From positions 558,001 through 622,000 of the forward strand of contig NZ_ANHX01000011.1 in assembly GCF_000316035.1 (NCBI RefSeq): 64,000 nt of DNA, written 5' to 3'. This DNA is from Paenibacillus sp. PAMC 26794. Lineage in GTDB: Bacteria; Bacillota; Bacilli; Paenibacillales; Paenibacillaceae. Under the pieces are notes generated by a model that ran no database searches, was not told the DNA's origin, and saw only the letters and a list, made by a program, of their open reading frames with translations. A program made the position numbers and the translations under genes. Of this stretch, positions 9,072-16,038 are shown piece after piece (within the stretch, counting starts at the first letter, position 1; each line of letters opens with the position of its first letter).

Positions 9072-10538
9072 TTATGACTTCACAAAGACCGTTTTGATGG
9101 CCGTGAAAAACTCGATAGCCGCTTGCCCCTGTTCTCTGGAATGTGAACTTGACATCTTCATTCCGCCAAACGGAGCCTGCAGCTCTACGCCGGCCGTTTC
9201 TGCATTAATTCTGACGAGTCCTGCATCCATGTCCCGGATGAAAGACAAAATGGCTCCGACGTTCTGTGTATAGATGGAAGCACTCAAGCCATAATCGCTA
9301 TCATTAGCCGCTTCGATCGCTTCCTCCAGGGAATCTACCGCAATCAAGGCCAGAACCGGGCCAAAGATTTCTTCTCGAGCGATGGACATATGGGATTCGA
9401 CCCTTTCAAATACGGTCGGCTGCACATAGAATCCCTCTTCCAGTCCCGGACCGTCCCCTCTTTTTCCGCCAGCGAGCAGAACGGCGCCTTCATCCTGGCC
9501 TTTTTGAATGTAACTCAGCACGGTATTGAGCTGTCCTTCGCTTGCACATGGACCCATCCAGCTTCCAGAAGACATGCCGTCACCCAGCCGAATTTCCTGG
9601 ATTTGCGAGAGCAGTTTTTCTTTGAAGGCATCGTATACTTTTCGGTCAATAATGACTTTGCTGGTGGCCGTACATTTTTGCCCGGTCGATTTCAACCCAC
9701 CGCTGATCGTGGCTTCCACAGCCAAATCCAGGTCAGCGTCAGCTGCGATAATAATCGGGTTTTTCCCACCCATTTCAAGTTGATATTTGGCCCCACGTGC
9801 CAGTGCTGCGCCGCCGACCCGTTTTCCCACTTCATTGGAACCTGTGAAGGTAATCCCGCCAACATCCGGATGTTCAGCAAGGGCAGATCCGATCACTGAA
9901 CCTCTGCCGCATACCAGATTAAGAACACCTGCCGGGATGCCTGCCTCTTCAAAACACTCCATGACTTTAGCGGCGGTGACCGCAGTTTCCTGAGCCGGCT
10001 TCAACACAACCGTATTGCCATAAATTAAGGCTGGAGCCGTTTTCCAAATCGGAATGGCTACAGGGAAATTCCAAGGAGCAATAACCCCCACAACGCCAAG
10101 GGGTACGCGGGTCGTAAACATCAGCGCTTCGCTGTCCGTTGATGGAATGACATCACCGGTTTTTCGCATGCCTTCTCCAGCGTAATACCTTAAGATCGCG
10201 ACACCGCGCATTGTCTCTCCTTTGGCTTCAGGGAGTGTTTTGCCCATTTCCCTGGTCATTGCCTCTGCAACTTCATCGGCCCGGCGTTCCAGCACATTGG
10301 CTGCCTGAAATAGATAGTTGCCGCGTTCCGCACCCGATAACCTCCGCCAACTTTTTGCTGCTTCCTTCGCGGCTGCAACAGCCCGGTTCAGATCCTCTAC
10401 GCCTGAGGTGGGTACGTAGCCAACTACCTCCTTCCGATTCGCCGGGTTGATGCTCGGTTCGGTTTCACCGGACGTCGCCTTCACCCATTCTCCGTTAATG
10501 TAATTGCTGTATGTCTGCTCTACCTGAAATGTGGTCAT
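9072..10538 (-). CDS. 2-oxoglutarate semialdehyde dehydrogenase (aldehyde dehydrogenase superfamily)
   Basis: The ATG at 10538 is 9 nt after AAGGAGG and gives 488 residues; an in-frame ATG three codons earlier is too close to the ribosome site. It is a typical NAD(P)-dependent aldehyde dehydrogenase: [25 protein letters not shown], general-base Glu in QLEMGGKNP, nucleophile Cys in [11 protein letters not shown] and EEIFGPVLA. The sequence resembles YcbD/GucD-type enzymes that oxidise 2,5-dioxopentanoate to 2-oxoglutarate. This is the final Weimberg step, consistent with placement between the FAH dehydratase and xylonate dehydratase genes. Substrate assignment rests on that context. Confidence 0.85.
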   Translation of the reverse strand: MTTFQVEQTYSNYINGEWVKATSGETEPSINPANRKEVVGYVPTSGVEDLNRAVAAAKEAAKSWRRLSGAERGNYLFQAANVLERRADEVAEAMTREMGKTLPEAKGETMRGVAILRYYAGEGMRKTGDVIPSTDSEALMFTTRVPLGVVGVIAPWNFPVAIPIWKTAPALIYGNTVVLKPAQETAVTAAKVMECFEEAGIPAGVLNLVCGRGSVIGSALAEHPDVGGITFTGSNEVGKRVGGAALARGAKYQLEMGGKNPIIIAADADLDLAVEATISGGLKSTGQKCTATSKVIIDRKVYDAFKEKLLSQIQEIRLGDGMSSGSWMGPCASEGQLNTVLSYIQKGQDEGAVLLAGGKRGDGPGLEEGFYVQPTVFERVESHMSIAREEIFGPVLALIAVDSLEEAIEAANDSDYGLSASIYTQNVGAILSFIRDMDAGLVRINAETAGVELQAPFGGMKMSSSHSREQGQAAIEFFTAIKTVFVKS

Positions 10539-10559
10539 CACATTCATCCTCCTTGTACA

Positions 10560-11435
10560 TTAATTTGAAATGACTGGATTAATAAGTGTCCCGATATCGC
10601 TAATGGATATTTCAATGCGGTCCCCTGGTGCAAGTGTAAAATCATTGGGTGGAACGATGCTAGTGCCTGTCAATAACACCGTGCCGTCAAACAGATCGTT
10701 ATCTCTGGCCAGAAAGGAGACCAGCTCATCAAGTTTTCGGTTTAACTCACTTGTGCTTGCCTCGCTTTTGACAACTATTTCACCTTCGCGATATATCTCG
10801 CAGATGATGCTGAACGCATATGGATTCTGCACCGTTTCCGCTATACGAATGGCCGGACCTATCGAGCAGGAATTGCGCCACATTTTTGCTTGCGGCAGAT
10901 ACAGCGGGTTCTCCCCTTCAATATCGCGGCAGCTCATGTCATTACCAACGATGTATCCCACAATACTGCCATCCCCGGCAAGCACCAACCCCAGCTCCGG
11001 CTCCGGGATCTGCCAATTGGAATCGCTGCGAAGTGTGACAGCCTCATTGGGCCCGACGGTGCGGGCTGCTGTAGATTTAAAAAAGATCTCCGGTCTTTCG
11101 GCATCATAAACTTTATCGTAAAAGGTCTTTGCATCCAGCTTGCCTTTCGTTGCTTCATAATTTCGCGCTTCCCGGCTGCGCTGATAAGTTACACCCGCCG
11201 CCCATACTTCTGGAGCTTCCAATGGAGTGATTAGATGCAGGGAAGTCCAATCGTCAGTTAACTTGTTTAATGGCTTAAAAGCGCTTTCAACAAGTTGAAC
11301 TGGAGAAATCCCCTGCTTTCTTGCTTGATGGATCAAAGTCATAAAATCTGCTTGTGGCAAACGATACGCTTGTTCATCATCCGTAACGGCTGCCAGCCAC
11401 TTCTGTTGTCCGTCCAGAAATCGAATAATTCTCAT
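10560..11435 (-). CDS. FAH-family 2-keto-3-deoxy-pentonate dehydratase
   Basis: This fumarylacetoacetate-hydrolase-fold protein has 291 residues. The C-terminal FAH core (about 95-290) holds the metal-binding acidic set: PEPELGLVLAG (two Glu) and GYIVGNDMSCRDIEGENPLY (Asp). The protein matches the group that includes 2-keto-3-deoxy-L-arabonate and D-xylonate dehydratases, which form 2,5-dioxopentanoate. It is the first gene of the operon, 12-22 bp ahead of the semialdehyde dehydrogenase, and divergent from an AraC gene. Choice of D-xylonate over L-arabonate comes from the YjhG-type neighbour and the xylosidase. Confidence 0.83.
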   Translation of the reverse strand: MRIIRFLDGQQKWLAAVTDDEQAYRLPQADFMTLIHQARKQGISPVQLVESAFKPLNKLTDDWTSLHLITPLEAPEVWAAGVTYQRSREARNYEATKGKLDAKTFYDKVYDAERPEIFFKSTAARTVGPNEAVTLRSDSNWQIPEPELGLVLAGDGSIVGYIVGNDMSCRDIEGENPLYLPQAKMWRNSCSIGPAIRIAETVQNPYAFSIICEIYREGEIVVKSEASTSELNRKLDELVSFLARDNDLFDGTVLLTGTSIVPPNDFTLAPGDRIEISISDIGTLINPVISN

Positions 11436-11609
11436 TCAAGCTTGCCTCCATTTTTCCCCATCGGGTTGATAATACTACCATAGCACCCGCTATGGTTCAT
11501 GACGATGTTCTAATCACTCCGACGATTTACCCTTTTCACGCATTTTTTTTCTGTTAAGATGAGGTTAGATTCGTTGGAATACAGAATAGTACAAGGGGGT
11601 TGGCTTGTT

Positions 11610-12521
11610 GTGACCAAGCTTTCGGATGCTGTGTATTTAGGGCGTCTGCCCGATGTTCGCATGTCTTTTCAATTATTGGGGCTGCATGCAAGAAAGGTAG
11701 ATTCCAGCTGGACTTATCCGTCTCATGAACATTCAATGTATGAAGTCCACTGGATGATGGACGGGCAGATGAACATGGTTGTCAACGGGCAGTCTTATCG
11801 GCAGTCGGTTGGCGACCTTCTGTTCATCCGGCCTGGTATGACCCACTCTTGCACCGGAGCCGGACCGGAGGGGTTCACTTATTTTTCCGTGCATTTCAGC
11901 ATACACGATACATCCTTTTGCAGAGAACTTAACCGTTGCAAAGACATCTATTATCCGGCAAAATCAAATTTGGCTCTGGGGCTTTCACCTTCCCTGTCTA
12001 CCTTGTATGGTCTGGCCACAGAGCATTTGTCTAGCTCGCTAACTTCCTCCAAACAAATGAAGGTACATGCCGCCGTGTTTGAACTGCTCGGTTCCCTGGT
12101 CGGTCAGTTATCTCAGCAAGCCTCCGTTACGTTGTCGAGAAAAGAAACCATTGCCCATCAGATTGCTGAGCACATTGAGGATTCGGTAAGATATATCCAT
12201 CTTCACGGGGAAATTCAGGAGAACGATCGAACCTGGATTCAGGACATTGCCAAGTCGCTGAGCATTAGCCCGTCACAGATTAATCGTATTTTTCGGCAGG
12301 TATACGGCATCGCTCCGCGCAAGTTTCTATCCGAAACCCTTCTGAACGAAGCGCAGCGGCTGTTAAAGCAAACCGACTTGAACATAGACCATATTGCGAT
12401 GATGCTGGGGTATAAGACCAATGCGCATTTCAGCCGCCAGTTCAAGCGGTGGACAGGCATCGCACCAAGCGAATATCGCAGCCATTCGCAGCAGGCTGTA
12501 GAAGCCCATCCGGATGATTGA
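11610..12521 (+). CDS. AraC-family regulator of the xylonate operon
   Basis: I place the start at the GTG at 11610, preceded by AAGGGGG, giving 303 residues; an ATG 51 nt upstream has no ribosome site. There is an N-terminal cupin (about 25-110) with the metal- or sugar-site-like PSHEHSMYEVHW and FIRPGMTHSC. The C-terminal AraC DNA-binding domain (about 195-290) shows SISPSQINRIFRQVYG and MLGYKTNAHFSRQFKRW then APSEYR. It is divergent from the Weimberg operon with about 170 bp between, so it likely senses xylose, xylonate or xylobiose and activates the operon. Confidence 0.88.
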   Translation: MTKLSDAVYLGRLPDVRMSFQLLGLHARKVDSSWTYPSHEHSMYEVHWMMDGQMNMVVNGQSYRQSVGDLLFIRPGMTHSCTGAGPEGFTYFSVHFSIHDTSFCRELNRCKDIYYPAKSNLALGLSPSLSTLYGLATEHLSSSLTSSKQMKVHAAVFELLGSLVGQLSQQASVTLSRKETIAHQIAEHIEDSVRYIHLHGEIQENDRTWIQDIAKSLSISPSQINRIFRQVYGIAPRKFLSETLLNEAQRLLKQTDLNIDHIAMMLGYKTNAHFSRQFKRWTGIAPSEYRSHSQQAVEAHPDD

Positions 12522-12527
12522 AGAATC

Positions 12528-12855
12528 CAATTGGATACTCTCTCTAGGAACAACGCACACTGTCGAGAAATTAGAAAGCGTTAACGCATGATTCTCAACA
12601 GTATCACGCACTGTATTCAGCAAGCGATCACCAGCTGCCGACATTCCTCCACCAACAATAATCATTTCAGGATTGAACAGATTCACCATAGAGTCCCTGC
12701 TCCGGATCTAATAATTCAGGAATGCCCATACCCATGCACTGAATAGAAGCTTGCTGGATTCCTTCATAAGACAGCATCTCTTGAATAATGTCTACCATTT
12801 GGTTTAATGCATTCGAATCGAGTCGTCCAAAAAAAAAGATTGAATTTTTATCCAC
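12528..12855 (-). pseudogene. Decayed ROK-family gene (XylR or sugar-kinase type)
   Basis: Two short minus-strand reading frames adjoin. The upstream one (12855 to 12667) carries MGMGIPELLDPEQGL, the loop found in the N-terminal half of ROK proteins. The downstream one (12689 down to about 12528) carries NLFNPEMIIVGGG, the typical C-terminal ROK strand. They meet at about 12690 in different frames, so the intervening region of well over 100 residues, including the kinase or zinc-site part, has been deleted with a frame change. The true N-terminus with a helix-turn-helix is also absent. It lies beside the xylose genes, so a former XylR-type repressor is plausible. Confidence 0.7.
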
Positions 12856-12920
12856 AAAAGAAAAATATATGATATATTTGACGAGAAACTTAGAACATAT
12901 TCAGGAAAAGAGGATGTTAT

Positions 12921-13403
12921 ATGAAAAAAGTCTTTTTATCTTGTCTTGCCATGCTCATATTTTTGATTCCATTTTCTCCTGTGACTTCTGCCAGTGGAGA
13001 TCGCCTGATTTATGACACGATGTATAATGTCGCTGGTAGAGGGTTAGTGTCAGACAATAATAGATTTTCGTTTCAATTTGATAACTGGGGCGATGCGCAG
13101 ATCTGGGACGTCAAATCACGTAAAATGATATGGCACAGCAACACCAAAGACACAAGAATACATAAACTCCAGATTAATTATTTCAGCGGGAAGTTGGTCA
13201 TATCAGATCCGCAAAATACACCTTATTGGACATCGGATAACCTGGCATGGGCTAAGGCATGGTACGGAGCAGATAATGTGCCAGCCAATCTTAGAGGCAA
13301 TGTGCTCATCATGCAAACTGACGGCAATCTGGTGCTGTACAACAATGAAAATCCGGCCTTGGGCTGGTATCCTGTCTGGGCTTCGAATACAGGTGGACAG
13401 TAG
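12921..13403 (+). CDS. Small secreted bulb-type (B-lectin, GNA-like) mannose-binding protein
   Basis: This 160-residue precursor begins with a signal peptide: MKK, a hydrophobic core, and cleavage near VTSASG at residue 25. The C-terminal half holds the monocot-lectin signature QTDGNLVLYNNENP, which fits QxDxNxVxY, followed by VWASNTGG, the repeat end of the beta-prism II fold. An earlier degenerate repeat is around IWHSNTKD. The ATG follows AAGAGG. It stands alone with no immunity-like or export gene beside it. Role unknown: carbohydrate binding, or a lectin-like bacteriocin, since LlpA-type bacteriocins are built from this fold. The stop codon TAG is also the target duplication of the adjacent MITE. 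Confidence 0.8.
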   Translation: MKKVFLSCLAMLIFLIPFSPVTSASGDRLIYDTMYNVAGRGLVSDNNRFSFQFDNWGDAQIWDVKSRKMIWHSNTKDTRIHKLQINYFSGKLVISDPQNTPYWTSDNLAWAKAWYGADNVPANLRGNVLIMQTDGNLVLYNNENPALGWYPVWASNTGGQ

Positions 13404-13562
13404 GGCGTTTCTCAAAACTCGCTGAAGTGCATCTTTTACCGCCTTTTCGCCCCCTGCTGCGTCACTTTCCCTTGACGTGCCCCGGCACGCCTGTGGAAAA
13501 CTTCCTTGCTTGGAACGAAAATTCGGCAAAATCTGCTTCCTTCGGAGTTTTCAGACACGCCC
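13404..13562. mobile_element. MITE-like element, about 159 bp, with TAG target duplication
   Basis: The left end GGGCGTTTCTCAAAACTC and the inverted right end GGGCGTGTCTGAAAACTC are near-identical terminal repeats, and both continue into a GAAG a few bases further in. TAG lies on both sides (13401-13403 and 13563-13565), as a 3-bp target duplication. There is no transposase inside, so it is non-autonomous. Ends and target size resemble IS5-group elements; the family is not certain. It sits exactly after the lectin stop codon. Confidence 0.65.
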
Positions 13563-13653
13563 TAGACAACATAACAGTAATTTGTAAATGGATTGTTGCT
13601 CTAATCTAGCATGGTTATGTAATGTGATTCTCGTTATAACTTTGTTATACACC

Positions 13654-13697
13654 AAAAAGATCTCTTGAGCAGTGAATGCTGAAGAGATCTTTTTTTA
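13654..13697. terminator. Bidirectional terminator between lectin/MITE and MFS gene
   Basis: AAAAAGATCTCTT pairs with AAGAGATCTTTTTTT around an inner AGCA/TGCT stem. A and T tracts on both sides let it serve the plus-strand lectin and the minus-strand MFS gene. Confidence 0.8.
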
Positions 13698-13767
13698 TTT
13701 TACTGATAACCGATAATTGCAACTCAAAAAAGCCAAGTACTGAAAAGCAAGAATACCATCACTGAAA

Positions 13768-14940
13768 TTACAATGGATCTGGCATTCCAGTCCTGCTTCT
13801 CGATTTCTTAAATAACAATATGGCAAGAAGTAAAGCAATTCCTACAGCTCCAAACCCCAACCAATTTAAGTACAGGACAGATGTACGACTGATCACAATC
13901 CCACCTAATCCAGATCCTAGAGCAAAACCAAATTGGATAAACGACGTATTTACGCTAAGGGCAATGTCGGGATTACGAGGTGCCAGTGTAACCAGATATA
14001 GTTGCTGGGCCGGAGATATGCTCCACGTTGCTAACATAAAAATCATTAAAACTAAGATTAACATCATAAGATTAACTCCAGCTAGAGCAAACAAAAGAAG
14101 AGTTACGCCTTGTAACAGAAGGCCTAGACAGATTGTAAACTTTGATCCCTTTGCATCTGCCAATTGTCCGCCCACTTTTGATCCGACAAAGCTGCAAATT
14201 CCCGCGAGAAACAGAACACCGCTTATCTCGGTCATGGTAAGAGTGGATGTAGCTTGCAAGAAAGGCGTAATATACGTGAACAGTGTCGAATAGCCGCCGA
14301 TATACAATAATGTAATAAGCAAGGCAGTCAGAATGAGTGGATTTTTCAAAATGGAGAGCTGCATTCTGAGGGTGATCTTTTCTTCCTCTTTGATTGCCGG
14401 AACCTTTTTGTAGATAATAAGTAATGGAACAACACTTAACAATCCAATGAATACAAATAGAACTCTCCATCCAAACATTTCACTAAAAAATGTGCCCAAT
14501 GGGACACCGAGTACTAGCGAACTGCTTAGCCCCATCAAAATGATGCCGATGGCATTGCCCCTTTTTTCTTTTTCAACCAGTCGTGTCGATACGGCCATCG
14601 CTACTACGGTAGCCACTCCTCCGCTAGCCCCTTGAATAATTCGCACCCATAGTAAAGTTTCGTAAGAAAGGTCAACAAGCATAAGTCCGTTGCTGGCAAT
14701 AAACACACTGAGGGCGGACAACAGTAACTTCTTGCGATCCATATTTATTGTAATTGCAATGAGAATCGGAGCGATAATGGCCGCTGCCAGAGCGAATACA
14801 GTCACCAGTAAACCCACTTCGGAAGTAGATACGCTCAAGTCTGAGGCGATCATTTCAATGACTCCTGTAATAATGTATTCAAGGGTTCCGATCAGAAAAA
14901 CTGCCAATGCCAAGATATATATAATCCATTTATTTTTCAC
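13768..14940 (-). CDS. MFS transporter (AraJ/YdhP-like, 12 TM)
   Basis: This 390-residue protein shows about 12 hydrophobic segments. The motif between TM2 and TM3 (NMDRKKLLLSA) and the TM4-5 segment MGLSSSLVLGVPLGTFF match the DHA1 drug/sugar-efflux branch. The GTG start follows GGAGTGG. It lies 24 bp behind the MerR gene on the same strand, so the two are probably co-transcribed from the MerR-type promoter at 15815-15846. Drug or metabolite efflux is likely; the substrate is unknown. Confidence 0.85.
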   Translation of the reverse strand: MKNKWIIYILALAVFLIGTLEYIITGVIEMIASDLSVSTSEVGLLVTVFALAAAIIAPILIAITINMDRKKLLLSALSVFIASNGLMLVDLSYETLLWVRIIQGASGGVATVVAMAVSTRLVEKEKRGNAIGIILMGLSSSLVLGVPLGTFFSEMFGWRVLFVFIGLLSVVPLLIIYKKVPAIKEEEKITLRMQLSILKNPLILTALLITLLYIGGYSTLFTYITPFLQATSTLTMTEISGVLFLAGICSFVGSKVGGQLADAKGSKFTICLGLLLQGVTLLLFALAGVNLMMLILVLMIFMLATWSISPAQQLYLVTLAPRNPDIALSVNTSFIQFGFALGSGLGGIVISRTSVLYLNWLGFGAVGIALLLAILLFKKSRSRTGMPDPL

Positions 14941-14964
14941 TTTAATCCACTCCGTCTTCTTCAG

Positions 14965-15786
14965 TTATCTATTTAGTATTGGAATTTGTATTTCTATAAA
15001 CTGTACATCTTGTTCTTGAGATAAGGGTAAATATAATTCCCTACCAGCTCCGTTCTCCTTGATCTGATAGTTATTATTCTCAATCCATGTAGCTAGATGA
15101 ACACAGGCTTTACAGGCAAAGGCGGCATTGGAACGATAAGCTACGGTGGCCATCATGGGCTCAGCAGGAAGAGTCCGCATTTGAAATGGGTCGGGAGGTG
15201 ATCGCAGCTCACAGGTTAAGAAGTAACCTATCTCAAACTCGAACTCTTCCTCTTGTCCTGCAATTTCTTTCCATAAAACAACCTGTGGTCCGTCGATCAG
15301 TTGGCGTATTTCTTTTGTTACTGACTGATCAAACTGACGAAATAAACTCGGGATCTCCTCTTCCCTCCCGCACCCTGTCTGAAAAAGAAACTGCCGAGCA
15401 CCTTCCTCTTTGATTCGGATTTCTTGCCCTGTTTCGACATGCCCCTCTTCCTCTATAAGCTGCATGCGTTCCTCAATTCGGACGAGTTTGGCTTGTTCCG
15501 TATCGATAATCTGCTGAATTTCGCTTCTTTTTAGCTTAAACATGCCTTGAATATTCTCCAATGTAATATGTTCCTGTAACAGCTGTGTAATTTGTGGCAA
15601 CGTGAACCCCAATTCTTTATAAATGAAGATTCGGTTGAGCTCGAGAAGCTGATCTGCGGAATAGTAACGGTAACCCGTATCGTGATCTACCTTTCTCGGC
15701 TTAAGTATGCCAATCTGGTCATAATAACGCAGTGTTTTTAATGAGACCCTACTTAGCTTGGAAAACGCACTGATTTTGAACAACAT
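14965..15786 (-). CDS. MerR-family regulator with GyrI-like effector domain (BmrR-like)
   Basis: This 273-residue protein has a MerR winged helix at 1-70 (FKISAFSKLSRVSLKTLRYY, then DHDTGYRYYSADQ), a coiled-coil dimer helix at about 75-115, and a C-terminal effector-binding domain of the BmrR/GyrI type (about 120-272). The ATG follows TGGAGA. Activation by a bound hydrophobic compound, with induction of itself and the downstream MFS pump, is the expected role and fits the long-spacer promoter directly upstream. Confidence 0.88.
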   Translation of the reverse strand: MLFKISAFSKLSRVSLKTLRYYDQIGILKPRKVDHDTGYRYYSADQLLELNRIFIYKELGFTLPQITQLLQEHITLENIQGMFKLKRSEIQQIIDTEQAKLVRIEERMQLIEEEGHVETGQEIRIKEEGARQFLFQTGCGREEEIPSLFRQFDQSVTKEIRQLIDGPQVVLWKEIAGQEEEFEFEIGYFLTCELRSPPDPFQMRTLPAEPMMATVAYRSNAAFACKACVHLATWIENNNYQIKENGAGRELYLPLSQEQDVQFIEIQIPILNR

Positions 15787-15814
15787 ATCATCTCCAATCT
15801 TTCAACATAATGCG

Positions 15815-15846
15815 AGTATATAGTTTCCCGTACAGGGGAAAGTCAA
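15815..15846 (-). promoter_or_regulatory. MerR-type promoter with long spacer and central dyad
   Basis: On the minus strand, TTGACT (15846-15841) is the -35 and TATATACT (15822-15815) holds the -10, leaving an 18-20 bp spacer. The spacer holds the dyad TTTCCCGTACAGGGGAAA (plus strand, 15824-15841). Over-long spacing with the dyad between the hexamers is the hallmark of MerR-activated promoters. Confidence 0.75.
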
Positions 15847-15970
15847 GGGTATATATGCTTCTCATTTGCCTAGCTAAAATCAGATACCTTCCTTGTCATC
15901 ACTCTATGTTGCTATTATGGTTAAAGTCAAAGAACCGTTTCTGAATGAAACGTTCATTTTTTTTGAACAA

Positions 15971-15993
15971 AAAAATGCCACGCATCGTGGCAT
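15971..15993 (-). terminator. Terminator of the persulfide-enzyme operon
   Basis: ATGCCACG-CAT-CGTGGCAT stem. On the minus strand it is followed by seven T. It is 45 bp past the stop of the 822-residue oxidoreductase. Confidence 0.8.
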
Positions 15994-16038
15994 CCTTTCG
16001 GTACTCATTCAATTATCCTGCTCAGTATTTATAATTTT

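Noticed and set aside
13427..13609. 60-codon plus-strand frame starting inside the MITE
   Set aside because: It is produced by the inverted-repeat element and its flank, with no coding signs.
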